From Planctomycetota bacterium (GTDB lineage Bacteria > Planctomycetota > UBA8742 > UBA2392): a DNA stretch of 64,000 nt. The stretch is from assembly GCA_025993795.1 (NCBI GenBank), contig JAMQHL010000021.1, positions 1 to 64,000 of the forward strand, written 5' to 3'. Position 1 is the first letter of the stretch, and every line of letters starts with the position of its first letter. A model generated the notes under the pieces. That model did no database searches. It was not told the DNA's origin and worked only from the letters and a program-made list of their open reading frames with translations. The position numbers were made by a program, and so were the translations under genes. This document shows, piece after piece, positions 16,053 through 24,907 of the stretch.

Positions 16053-17488
16053 ACTTCAATCGGCTCCATCCTGCCCTTAGCGCGCGCTGACAACCCTTGC
16101 AGTAGCATCAGCAAGTGATTGGCGATTGCCTTAGCCAGTGGCGGCGGAACGGCATTGCCGATCTGCTTGCCTACTTCGATCTTGCTGCCACAGAAGACGT
16201 ATTCGTCCGGGAATCCCTGCAAGCGTGCCGCTTCCCGGTGGGTGATTGGGCGGTCTGCCACAGGGTGAAGATACCGACCCTTCTCCGGCTTGTAGAACTC
16301 CGTTCTGATCGTAACTGAAGGGCGATCCCACCAAAGTCGTCCAAACAGGTCGGTCCCTCCCTTAGTTTTCCTCTTCCAGCACTCTGGCGTTAGTCGTCGG
16401 GGGAGATCCCAGCGATTTCCACCCTCCGGAATGTGCTTGTATCGCTCCATGGAGAGGGGTGTTGGGTTGCGCCCGATATGCCAGTCCTCGCCAGTTGGAT
16501 CTAGCGGGAGGTCTGCGATTGCGTCGCGTACGGTGAGCCAGTGCATGAGATTGAACAGACTCCGCGCGGCAAGTTTCGGGCTCGTATGCGTAGGTTGAGG
16601 GAGACTTGGCTCTCCGCCACGAATGCCAATGATGATGGCGCGCTTCCGCACTTGCGGGACGCCATAGTCGGCGGCATTCAATACACCGCTGACGACGTTG
16701 AATCCAAGCCGTTCTGCGGCACGCTTGATCTCGATGAACTCTTGCGAATTCAGCAAAGGCGGAACGTTCTCCATAACAAAAGCAGTCGGCCCCGCCTGCT
16801 CGACGGCACGCAGGAAGTGCCTCCAGAGTTGGCGGCGCGGATCAAATGGCACCTTGTCGCCAAGGTTGCTGAAGCCCTGACATGGGGGGCCGCCGATTAC
16901 AACGTCAGCACGGGGGAACTGCTCGACCTCCTCGATGGCGCACTGAGCAACACGGTTCGTAATGTTCGCGCTAAGTGTGGCACATGCACTCTTGTCCCAT
17001 TCGACGGCGAGAACAGTTTGGAAGCCGGCTTTTTCAAATCCCAACGACAATCCGCCGCAACCCGCAAACAAGTCCAAAACGGTCGGTCTCGCGCCTTTGA
17101 GTGGGGCGTCCAACCACCTGTGCCAGTCGTGGTCACGGTGCTTAGCCGTCTGGAATGCATAGAGCCGGTAGTCGCGCTCGCCCGTGCGTTCTAGCGCGAG
17201 AACGTCACCATGTTGGATTTCGTGGTGCTTGTAGAATCGTCGGAAGGGCGCGATTGCGCGGAAATGGCGGCGGGGTGTACCGTTCTTCTCAGATGCTATG
17301 TCCGTTTCGATGACGCCAAGGCCTTCCAGCTCAATTCGTATCGGTATGCCCGGTTTTTCTTTCCGGTTGGAACCCACGATGTCAGCGGGGAAGAAATCGT
17401 AGTGGCCGGTTACGTACAGGTGGCCCCGGCGGAGGTTTCCGTCAGTGACCCGGATCAGTCGCTTTCTCTCGGCCGCGTTTCCGCTCAT
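16049..17488 (-). CDS. DNA cytosine-5 methyltransferase of the NgoMIV-like system
   Basis: A ~479-residue m5C methyltransferase that protects the sites cut by its partner. An N-terminal extension of ~130 residues, basic and probably DNA-binding, precedes the catalytic motifs: DLFAGCGGLSLGFEKAG (I), GGPPCQGFSN with the catalytic Cys (IV), MENVPP (VI), QVRKRAIIIGI (VIII) and GKQIGNAVPPPLA (X). The variable region between VIII and IX would read the target. The ATG at 17488 is preferred over the longer frame (17584) because GGAAGGGG lies just upstream and a normal start follows. It is first in the operon. Confidence 0.94.
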   Translation of the reverse strand: MSGNAAERKRLIRVTDGNLRRGHLYVTGHYDFFPADIVGSNRKEKPGIPIRIELEGLGVIETDIASEKNGTPRRHFRAIAPFRRFYKHHEIQHGDVLALERTGERDYRLYAFQTAKHRDHDWHRWLDAPLKGARPTVLDLFAGCGGLSLGFEKAGFQTVLAVEWDKSACATLSANITNRVAQCAIEEVEQFPRADVVIGGPPCQGFSNLGDKVPFDPRRQLWRHFLRAVEQAGPTAFVMENVPPLLNSQEFIEIKRAAERLGFNVVSGVLNAADYGVPQVRKRAIIIGIRGGEPSLPQPTHTSPKLAARSLFNLMHWLTVRDAIADLPLDPTGEDWHIGRNPTPLSMERYKHIPEGGNRWDLPRRLTPECWKRKTKGGTDLFGRLWWDRPSVTIRTEFYKPEKGRYLHPVADRPITHREAARLQGFPDEYVFCGSKIEVGKQIGNAVPPPLAKAIANHLLMLLQGLSARAKGRMEPIEV

Positions 17489-17616
17489 GCCAAAGCCCCT
17501 TCCGCCCAACTGACGATACCATACTAAGCCATGCGACAAAGTTCTTTGGTTAGCAACTTGTGGGGATGCGTTTCGCTGCAGCAATCAGGGTTGCGGCGGG
17601 GGTGACGGCTGGTTGA

Positions 17617-18603
17617 ATGCCTGCCATGAACACCGACCTTGACGTTGTGGCGATTGGCAATGCGCTGGTGGATGTGCTGGCGCATGCGGACGACTCTTTT
17701 CTGGCTGCGCGGGCCATCCCCAAGGGCTCGATGCAGTTGATTGATGCCACAGCCGCGGAGCGCCTTTACTCTGAAATGGGCGCCGCGGTTGAGGTTTCAG
17801 GCGGCAGCGCTGCCAACACGATTGCCGGGATTGCCTCTTTGGGCGGGCGCGCCGGATTCATCGGCAAGGTGAACGCTGATCAGCTTGGCGACATCTTTGG
17901 CCACGACATGCGCGCGATGGGCGTCGAGTTCGAAACCGCACCCGCGCGCGGGGGCCGGCCGACCGGGCGCTGCCTGATCTTCGTCACGCCCGACGCGCAA
18001 CGCACGATGCAGACGTTTCTCGGTGTCGCCGGCGAAGTTGGCCCCGACGACGTTGACGCCGCGCTGATCAAACGCGCGCAGATTACGTACTTCGAAGGCT
18101 ATCTGTGGGACGCCGCGCCGGCCAAGCAGGCATACCTGAAGGCGGCGCAGATTGCCCACGAGGCGCAGCGCAAAGTTGCGCTTACGCTCAGCGACAAGTT
18201 CTGTGTAGACCGCCACCGCGCCGAGTTCGTTGACCTGGTGCACGGCCACATCGATGTGCTGTTTGCCAATGAACTTGAGGTCATGGCCCTGTACGAGACT
18301 GCAACCTTTGACGAAGCCGTGTCGGCTGTGCGCGGCAAGTGCGACGTGGCTGTGCTTACGCGCAGCGAAAAAGGCGCGGTGATTGTGGCAGGTCACGATA
18401 CCGTCGAAGTTCAGGCGCAGCCCGTTGCGAAAGTTGTCGACACCACTGGCGCGGGTGACCTGTTCGCAGCCGGATTCCTGTATGGGCTGACGCGCGGCAA
18501 GCCGCTGGGCGAGTGCGGGCGGATTGCCGCAGTGTGTGCCGCGGAGATCATCAGCCATGTGGGCGCCCGGCCCGAGGCCAAGCTGGCAGACTTGATCCGG
18601 TAA
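17617..18603 (+). CDS. PfkB-family sugar/nucleoside kinase
   Basis: A 328-residue ribokinase-fold kinase that moves phosphate from ATP to a sugar or nucleoside hydroxyl. It opens with LDVVAIGNALVDVLA, has the GGSAANT substrate loop (residues ~62-68) and the anion-hole/base signature DTTGAGDLFAAGF near 280. Its closest look is to the adenosine kinase-like branch of PfkB (COG0524), but the substrate cannot be fixed. ATG 17617 has GGGGGTGA 12 bases upstream; ATG 17626 is an alternative. It is divergent from the R-M operon and seems to be the first ordinary chromosomal gene right of it. Confidence 0.88.
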   Translation: MPAMNTDLDVVAIGNALVDVLAHADDSFLAARAIPKGSMQLIDATAAERLYSEMGAAVEVSGGSAANTIAGIASLGGRAGFIGKVNADQLGDIFGHDMRAMGVEFETAPARGGRPTGRCLIFVTPDAQRTMQTFLGVAGEVGPDDVDAALIKRAQITYFEGYLWDAAPAKQAYLKAAQIAHEAQRKVALTLSDKFCVDRHRAEFVDLVHGHIDVLFANELEVMALYETATFDEAVSAVRGKCDVAVLTRSEKGAVIVAGHDTVEVQAQPVAKVVDTTGAGDLFAAGFLYGLTRGKPLGECGRIAAVCAAEIISHVGARPEAKLADLIR

Positions 18604-18805
18604 TTGACGTCCGCAGATCCCAAGGCCGGCACAAAGCGCGGCTTGCAGTGGGGCGGCGCCCTCGTCGCCAGGGCGTCGGGCTGTTGCCTTGATGCCTATG
18701 AATGCCAGTCCTGTTGGCCACGGGCTGGAAGCCCCATGCCACCTTAAACTGCCACAGCCCCCGCATGCGGGGTTGCAGTTCGTGGTGTGGGCATCCTGCC
18801 CGCAT

Positions 18806-18830
18806 GGCCGTGGGGGTATCGCCCACGGCC
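18806..18830. repeat. Intergenic palindrome GGCCGTGGG...CCCACGGCC
   Basis: A 25-base hairpin with a 9-10 bp perfect stem, flanked by further hairpins (CCCCCGCATGCGGGG near 18765 and GGGCATCCTGCCC near 18790). The block lies between the convergent pfkB gene and the next minus-strand gene and runs up to the stop codon of the latter. It may serve as a bidirectional terminator or belong to a dispersed extragenic palindrome family. The rest of 18604-18805 holds no gene. Confidence 0.6.
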
Positions 18831-19813
18831 TACGCAACCGGGGTTGCCGCTCTACCCCCGGAGAGCGCTTCTTCATATGCCTCGCGAACCAGCGCGTTGG
18901 ACTCCAGCGCGTTCGCCAGGATCCGCGCGTAATGCGGGTCGTGCTTGTGAGCCTGCAGCCACGCCATCACGTCGGCGGGAAACTCGGGCGGCGGTACATG
19001 CAAGTCGCCGCTCGCCCAGGCCCGTGCCGCGCGCACGTGTGCCTCATACTTGCGGCCCATCGCCGCGGACTCTTCCGTTCGTGGCGTCGACGTTTCGCCG
19101 CTGGTGTTGCTTTGGCTTCCAGCACAAGCCGACACCCGTGCCGCTGCAACCGCAGATTGCCGTTGCTGCATGGCTTCCTCGACTGCCTGAGCGCGTTGGT
19201 TCATGCTTTCGCCCATGGCCTTGAACATCTCGAAGGTTTGGCTGGGTTGTGGCTGCGTGGCGCGCTCGTACTTCTCGCCGATGGTTTCGTACTTCTCGGC
19301 GTCGGCGCGTTTGCGCGGCCTTGCATTTGCGTTGCCTGCCCGCCTGCGCGGCTCGGTGGCTTGCAGCATTTCGCGCAGTTCCTGCAGTCGTACTTCGCTG
19401 GCGTGCATGCCGAACTTGCGCCAGATGAAGTCGTCTTGCAGCGGCGATGCGTCGCCCAGCTCTTCGTTGAGCAACTTCATGCTCAGCAAGTCGATCTGCT
19501 GGCGCATCTCGCACAGAATCCAGCCGCGCGCATCGTTGGCAATCAGCTGGGTCTGGCTGATCCGGAGCCTTACCTGTGGCGCGGTGGCGCTGCGACAGGC
19601 TTCGGCCATGCGCAGGCGCTCGGCGGTGGCGGCGCTTTGGGTGGCTTCCACGGCGGCGAGCGCGTCTTCGACGTAGACGCGCTCAAAGGCCAGGTCCATG
19701 CGCTGAAACAGCTCCTGCAGGCGGGCAAAGCGGGCCGCCCATTGCGCGCGGGCGGCGGAGTCGCTGTCTTTGGGCGGCTGTTCGGTGAGCAGATGTTCGC
19801 ATCCGGTAATCAT
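18830..19813 (-). CDS. Unknown helical protein
   Basis: A 327-residue cytoplasmic protein I do not recognise. It is rich in Glu, Ala, Arg and Gln and predicted mostly helical, with a lysine/arginine patch (RRRAGNANARPRKRADAEKY) at ~155-175 and a Gln/Ala stretch near 220. The end (PADVMAWLQAHKHDPHYARI) may be a small helical domain. The ATG at 19813 has AGGAAA upstream and is preferred over 19843. The last residues GGRAATPVA are encoded inside the palindrome block, so the original C terminus may have been replaced by insertion of that repeat. Confidence 0.65.
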   Translation of the reverse strand: MITGCEHLLTEQPPKDSDSAARAQWAARFARLQELFQRMDLAFERVYVEDALAAVEATQSAATAERLRMAEACRSATAPQVRLRISQTQLIANDARGWILCEMRQQIDLLSMKLLNEELGDASPLQDDFIWRKFGMHASEVRLQELREMLQATEPRRRAGNANARPRKRADAEKYETIGEKYERATQPQPSQTFEMFKAMGESMNQRAQAVEEAMQQRQSAVAAARVSACAGSQSNTSGETSTPRTEESAAMGRKYEAHVRAARAWASGDLHVPPPEFPADVMAWLQAHKHDPHYARILANALESNALVREAYEEALSGGRAATPVA

Positions 19814-20163
19814 GACGGTTTCCTGTTCAGGGGTGAACCTCACCCCTCACCCCCAGGATTCCACGGACACAGGTTCTGGAAAAAGGGCAGCAGGCGGCAC
19901 GATGCCGCAGGCAGGAACTGCAACTGCCACCGCGACTTACGCGCGCAAAATAATTTCAGATTGATGAGCCGGGATGAGACCCCGGCGTCAGCCGGGGCAA
20001 GCCCCACTCCTGCGGGTCTTGGCCGAAGGCCTGAAGCAGCCACGGAGGTCACAGAAGAACACGGAGAATGGCAACAGGATGAACAGGACAGGTAGTCCTT
20101 CGTGAAAATCAGTGTGCTCCGTGGCTAACCTGCGGTGGTCAGAGAGAGCAGTGTCTCCTGCCT
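19814..20163. other. Gene-free stretch with short inverted repeats
   Basis: About 350 bases without a gene. It holds a hairpin at ~19979-19997 (CCCCGGC/GCCGGGG) and a 10-bp perfect inverted repeat AGCCACGGAG at 20038-20047 with CTCCGTGGCT at 20117-20126. Between these arms the sequence is built of 'cacggag'-like units. A similar unit (gagtcacagagccacgg) recurs near 26165, which suggests a degenerate dispersed repeat. Confidence 0.45.
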
Positions 20164-20667
20164 TCAAGCCGGCTGCGCCAGCGTTACTACTTGGTCGAGA
20201 GGCCGGACGGCGCGGGCGAACGGTTGCCACGCGAAGTCGAGCGTACCCCAGCGCGCGCTGCGGGGCTTTGCCAGTCGCTGCGCACTTTCGAGGTCAAGAA
20301 GGCAGAAGCGGTAAACGCCGGCAGGTGTTTCGTGGCGCGTGCAGGGCAGGTCAGCGACGCGGCCCGGCAGCTCAAACAGCCGCGAAAAGAAAGCGAACAG
20401 GAATGCCGGTTCCGCTTTGCCCTGCAGCAGCGTTCGCCATCCCATCATGGAAAACAGGTCCGTGCGGCTGACCCAGGGGCGGTCGCGGCGGCCCTTGAGG
20501 TCGAGGGCGAGAATCGCGTCGCTGCCCTGCACCATGACGTCAAAATTCTTGAGTGTCACACCGTTCAGCACGGGACGGCGCGCCTGTTCAACAGCCAACG
20601 CGCGGACGCCGGCTTCAACCAGCAATCCGCTGAATGCCTGCTCGTAGTGGTTTTTGGCGCCGAACAC
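20164..20667 (-). CDS. Short conserved protein with HYE-AF signature, nuclease-like core
   Basis: 167 residues from a GTG start, opening FGAKNHYEQAFSGLLVEAG. I associate this HYExAF signature with a small planctomycete protein family. The middle (LKNFDVMVQG, then LALDLKGRR) has the spacing of a PD-(D/E)xK fold: an Asp on one strand, then D-x-K on the next. The later parts (WVSRTDLFSMMGW, RSARWGTLDFAW) look like conserved family blocks. Function unknown. It is useful mainly as a taxonomic hint. Confidence 0.7.
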   Translation of the reverse strand: MFGAKNHYEQAFSGLLVEAGVRALAVEQARRPVLNGVTLKNFDVMVQGSDAILALDLKGRRDRPWVSRTDLFSMMGWRTLLQGKAEPAFLFAFFSRLFELPGRVADLPCTRHETPAGVYRFCLLDLESAQRLAKPRSARWGTLDFAWQPFARAVRPLDQVVTLAQPA

Positions 20668-20710
20668 GGGCGCAGCTTAGTCGCAGGCGCGCGCTCTGCC
20701 AATGTCGGTT

Positions 20711-21093
20711 TTCTGGTTCCTCGCTGTTTGATGTGGGAATGCAGGCTACTGCAAACAATCCAAGACCAACCGGTGCGGTGCGAATAAGGGGCAGCAGGCG
20801 GACTCGGATTTGCTGCGGAACTTTGCCTTTGTGTGAGACCGCCTTGCCGTTCGCCGTGCCTGTGCTTTCACGCCCAACTGCAACGGCATGGACCACAAAG
20901 AACACCAAAACACGAAGCGACTTCCTGCGCGTGGCGCAATATTGAAGAAGGAACCACAAGTCTCCGCGCGCTGCGAAAGGTCCGTCGTCGCTGACTGCGC
21001 TGCATTCGGAGCACAGCCGTTTGCAGTCATAGCGACCTCTGCGGACTTGGCGCGAGCCACCCGTTCCACGGCAGAAAGCGAGGAACCAGAAAA
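20711..21093. mobile_element. MITE-like element copy A with terminal inverted repeats
   Basis: The ends are inverted copies: TTCTGGTTCCTCGCTGTTTG at 20711 and, reversed, TTCTGGTTCCTCGCTTTCTG ending at 21093 (18 of 20 bases). Internal sequence also pairs (ACTGCAAACA appears near both ends in opposite orientation). No transposase or open frame is kept. A related, diverged copy is at 25824-26055. The size (383 bp) and structure fit a non-autonomous miniature element. No clear target-site duplication is visible. Confidence 0.65.
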
Positions 21094-21153
21094 ATAATCC
21101 CGCGCACCGGGTGGGTTCTGGCCCGCAAGGCGGCTTTGCTGCATGATGCCGGA

Positions 21154-22446
21154 ATGAGCGACTCGATACGCATGCCTGAGGTACACATCAACCTGAACAT
21201 CCGCGGTATGAAGCCGTCGGCGACCGTTGCCATCAACGAGCGCTGCAACGAACTGCTGAAAGAAGGCCGCGAAATCTTCAAGCTCGGGCTGGGACAGTCG
21301 CCCTTTCCGGTGCCCGGAGTGGTCGTTGACGAGCTCAAGGCCAACGCGTGGCAGAAAGACTATCTGCCTGTGCGCGGACTGCGCCTGCTTCGCGAAGCGG
21401 TGGCAGACTATCATCGTCGCGGCGAGGGCAGCGCGGCCACACACGACGACGTGCTGATCGGGCCCGGCAGCAAAGAGCTGATGTTTTTGCTGCAGCTTGT
21501 GTACTACGGCGACATCCTGATTCCGACGCCCGCGTGGGTCAGCTACGCGCCGCAGGCAAAGATCATCGGCCGCAACGTGGATTTTCTTCCCACCAACCCG
21601 GCCAACGACTGGTCGATGACCGCGGCCCAGCTTGCTGACCATTGTGCAGAGGACCCGGGCCGCCCGCGCCTGGTCGTGCTGAATTACCCCAGCAACCCGA
21701 CAGGTCGCACCTACACAGCCGAGATGCTTGAAGAGATCGCGGTGGTCGCGAAGCAGTACCGGCTGCTGATCCTGAGCGACGAAATCTACGGCGAGCTGCA
21801 CCACGAGGGCAAACATGTGAGCATTTCGCGCTACTACCCGCAGGGCACAATCATCAGCAGCGGCTTGAGCAAGTGGTGCGGCGCGGGCGGATGGCGCCTT
21901 GGCACATTCACGTTTCCGCGCCAGTTGCGCTGGCTGCTGGATGCCATGGCCAGCGTCGCCAGCGAGACCTACACCAGCACCAGCGCGCCGATCCAGTATG
22001 CGGCCGTGCGGGCGTTTCGTGGCGGCACCGAGATTGAGCGCTACCTGTGGCGCGTGCGCCGTGTGCTGAAGTCGCTGGGAAACTGGATCGCCGACAAGTT
22101 CAATGCCGCAGGCATCCGCACGCTGGCGCCGCAGGGGGCGTTTTACCTGTTTCCGGATTTCGGGCCGTTGCGCGACAATTTGAGTAAGCGCGGGATCACC
22201 GGCAGCGCGAGCATGTGCGAGAAACTGCTTGAAGCCACCGGCGTGGCGATTCTGCCGGGCGACGACTTTGGCCGGGCAAAGGATGAGCTGACGGCGCGCC
22301 TTGCATACGTTGACTTCGATGGCGCCCGCGCGCTGAGCATTCTTGAGACAGATGAGAACGTGCAGATTGACGAAAACTTCCTGGCAACGCACTGCCCCAA
22401 CGTGGCCAACGCCACACGGCGCATCTGCGAATGGGCAACGGCTTGA
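21154..22446 (+). CDS. PLP-dependent class I/II aminotransferase
   Basis: 430 residues of fold-type I aminotransferase, moving an amino group between an amino acid and a 2-oxo acid with pyridoxal phosphate. Visible parts are the substrate/cofactor segment GPGSKELMFLLQLVY, NYPSNPTGRTY with the conserved Asn, SDEIYGELHH with the cofactor Asp and Tyr, Schiff-base Lys in SSGLSKWCGAGGWRLG, and the carboxylate-binding Arg near the C terminus (TARLAYV). It resembles aspartate aminotransferase-like enzymes, but specificity is open. The ATG at 21154 with GGA just upstream is chosen over an upstream TTG. Confidence 0.88.
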   Translation: MSDSIRMPEVHINLNIRGMKPSATVAINERCNELLKEGREIFKLGLGQSPFPVPGVVVDELKANAWQKDYLPVRGLRLLREAVADYHRRGEGSAATHDDVLIGPGSKELMFLLQLVYYGDILIPTPAWVSYAPQAKIIGRNVDFLPTNPANDWSMTAAQLADHCAEDPGRPRLVVLNYPSNPTGRTYTAEMLEEIAVVAKQYRLLILSDEIYGELHHEGKHVSISRYYPQGTIISSGLSKWCGAGGWRLGTFTFPRQLRWLLDAMASVASETYTSTSAPIQYAAVRAFRGGTEIERYLWRVRRVLKSLGNWIADKFNAAGIRTLAPQGAFYLFPDFGPLRDNLSKRGITGSASMCEKLLEATGVAILPGDDFGRAKDELTARLAYVDFDGARALSILETDENVQIDENFLATHCPNVANATRRICEWATA

Positions 22447-23042
22447 GCCGTCGGAAGCAAGTCCTGAGCAGTGACCGACTGATGGCCAGACAAACGGCGT
22501 GAGCGGTGAAAGCGCCAAAGAATGGCGCTGCTTCGCGTTTTCGCGGATGGCAGTAGAGTCTGGTTGTCACCCAACGCGATGCGATCGGCGCGGTTCGACA
22601 GCATGTTTCCGCGATAGATGCACACAGATGGCGGCAAACCGGGTCCGGGAAGCAGGACACCGCCCGCTGCCTGTGCCAAATGGCAATTGTGAATCGCAGA
22701 TCAGTAGGCGCAGCGATGCCTTGGCCTTCGACCGCAGGCAGGCTTCAGCACTTCGCCGCGCCTGCGCGTGAGTCGCCCGTTGGCTGGTCGCGAAATGCCG
22801 TGCTCTTGCTGGTCGCAAGTCGGCCGGTGCAGCTCTGCAGCAAGTCCGAGCTCAACTGTGGCCGCTCATTCGTACGGCATTGGCATGCCAGCCAACTGAG
22901 GTCGTGCCGCCCCCGTTTTATGGCCAAACCGACAGATTGCCAGCCGTCCAGAGCCCGCATGCTTAATGATTTATGTTCTTTCTCTTAATAACCCTCAGGC
23001 GGTTGCTATGTTCGCGCTCGGTTTGGCCGGAGCCGCTTTATC
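22447..23042. other. Gene-free 0.6-kb stretch before the phosphate transporter
   Basis: No frame here has family features. One 20-base stretch (CACCCAACGCGATGCGATC at ~22568) nearly matches part of MITE-like copy B, suggesting an old, decayed repeat. The last 80 bases are AT-rich (GCTTAATGATTTATG, then CTTAATAACCC) in contrast to the GC-rich surroundings and probably hold the promoter of the transporter gene. I could not place -35 and -10 boxes with confidence. Confidence 0.4.
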
Positions 23043-24839
23043 ATGGACGCATCAGCCTGGTTCACACTCGCTTACACGGTACTCGGCGGCTTGGCGGTGT
23101 TCCTGTTCGGCATGAAGATCCTGAGCGAGAGCCTTCAGGCGCTTGCCAGTGAGTTCATACGCAAACTCATCAGCTGGCTCACGAACAACCGCATCATTGC
23201 CATGGGCGTTGGCGTGGTGCTGACGACCATCGTGCAGTCCAGCTCGGTCACAACCGTCATGCTGGTAGGCTTCATCAATGCGGGCCTGATGAATTTGACG
23301 CAGGCGGTGGGCGTGATCCTGGGTGCCAACATCGGCACGACCCTCACCGGTTGGATCATCGCCGTCAAGGTCGGCAAGTACGGGCTGCTGCTGGCGGGTG
23401 TCGGGTTCGTCCCAACCTTCTTTGCCAAGAAGACGAAATGGAAAAGCGTCGGGCGCATCCTGATTGCCCTGGGCCTGATCTTTCTCGGCCTTGAGTTCAT
23501 GTCGGGCGGCTTCAAACCGCTGTCGGCGACCACCGACTTCCGCGACGCGATGGCCTATTTCACGGCCGATAGCATCCTGTCGATCCTTGCATGCGTAGTG
23601 ATTGGTTGCCTGTTGACGTTTGTTGTGCAGTCCAGCAGTGCCATGCTGGCGATTACGATGTCATTGGCGGCTACGGGCCAGATTGAGTACCAGACAGCGG
23701 CGGCGCTGGTATTGGGTGAAAACATCGGCACGACGGTCACCATGCACCTGGCGGCAGTGGGCGGGACGCTGGACGCGAAACGCGCAAGCTGGGCGCACAT
23801 CATGTTCAACGTGATCGGCGTCAGCTACATGGTGCTGCTGTTCCCGTGGTACACGCAGTTCGTGACCTGGTTTGTGGAGTCTACACCCGATGCGGTATCG
23901 ACACTGTTCAGCGTACATGGTGAAGGCACGGCTGTGCATGTGGACCCGCTGATCATGATGAAGATCGCCGCGGGGCACAGCCTGTTCAATGTCACCAACA
24001 ATCTGCTGTTCCTGCCGCTGCTGCCGCTGCTTGTGAAGTTCGTGGTCTGGCTGAAACCCGACAAGGGCAAGACCAGCAAGAAGCGCCTGAAGCTCTCGGG
24101 CGACCTGTCACGAATTTCTCCCGAGCTGGCACTGGAAGAAGCCGAGGGCGAACTGCGCCTGATGCGTGAAATCGTGGTCGAGGCGATGGAAAAGTCCATG
24201 GCCTACGCGCGACTAAAACAGGACGATGAGGAAATCTTCAAGCGCGTGGACCACCTGGAACAAGTCACCGACAACATCCAGATGGAAGTCACGCTGTTCA
24301 TCACCGAGGTGTTGCAGTTGCCAATGACGGCTGAGCAGGCCAAGCGCGCTTACGCGCTGATACGCATCAGCGACGAAATGGAGTCCGTCGCGGACTATTG
24401 CCAGAACCTGACCAAGTACCGTGCCCGCATGTTTCGGGACGGGCTCAAGCTGTCGGACGCAGCGAACCGGGAACTGGATACGGTCATGAGACTGGTAGAC
24501 GAGTTCACGCGCGCCGGCATGGAGTTTGTGGTCACGCACCATGAAGCAGACATGCACGACGAAGGAGTGCGTGCGTTGGTCAGGATGGCGGACGCGATCA
24601 ACGTCGCGGCCGACAATGTGCGCGACGCCCACCTGGCGCGTGTCAAGGACGGCAGTTGCGAGCCGCTGGCGGGCATGGTGTTCAGCGACATGGTAGTGGC
24701 TCTGCGGCGCATGAAGAACCATACGGTCAACGTGATTGACGCCCGCATCGGCCGCTGGGAAGAACGGCGCGAAGCCCTGCGCAACCTTGAGCGCGACGCC
24801 AGCGATGAAAGCGCGCGCCTGTCCGCCACGCACGGATAG
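23043..24839 (+). CDS. Na/phosphate cotransporter (NptA/YjbB type) with PhoU-like tail
   Basis: 598 residues. The N-terminal ~330 residues form the PNaS transporter with two inverted repeats, each carrying a QSSS motif (QSSSVTTVML and QSSSAMLAITM) and a G-N-IGTT loop (GANIGTTLTG, GENIGTTVTM); 8-9 hydrophobic segments are visible. Residues ~370-570 are helical and PhoU-like, expected on the cytoplasmic side as a regulatory part. It would import or export phosphate coupled to sodium. The STAS gene follows after 68 bp in the same direction and may share its transcript. Confidence 0.92.
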   Translation: MDASAWFTLAYTVLGGLAVFLFGMKILSESLQALASEFIRKLISWLTNNRIIAMGVGVVLTTIVQSSSVTTVMLVGFINAGLMNLTQAVGVILGANIGTTLTGWIIAVKVGKYGLLLAGVGFVPTFFAKKTKWKSVGRILIALGLIFLGLEFMSGGFKPLSATTDFRDAMAYFTADSILSILACVVIGCLLTFVVQSSSAMLAITMSLAATGQIEYQTAAALVLGENIGTTVTMHLAAVGGTLDAKRASWAHIMFNVIGVSYMVLLFPWYTQFVTWFVESTPDAVSTLFSVHGEGTAVHVDPLIMMKIAAGHSLFNVTNNLLFLPLLPLLVKFVVWLKPDKGKTSKKRLKLSGDLSRISPELALEEAEGELRLMREIVVEAMEKSMAYARLKQDDEEIFKRVDHLEQVTDNIQMEVTLFITEVLQLPMTAEQAKRAYALIRISDEMESVADYCQNLTKYRARMFRDGLKLSDAANRELDTVMRLVDEFTRAGMEFVVTHHEADMHDEGVRALVRMADAINVAADNVRDAHLARVKDGSCEPLAGMVFSDMVVALRRMKNHTVNVIDARIGRWEERREALRNLERDASDESARLSATHG

Positions 24840-24907
24840 CGACGGGCTCTCGCGACTTGCCGGAAACAAGTCTAGCCTTCCCGGAGTTCAAACGCGCTGG
24901 AGCCGGC

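Noticed and set aside
20746..22518. 590-residue minus-strand frame
   Set aside because: It spans the MITE-like element and the antisense of the aminotransferase; no domain content.
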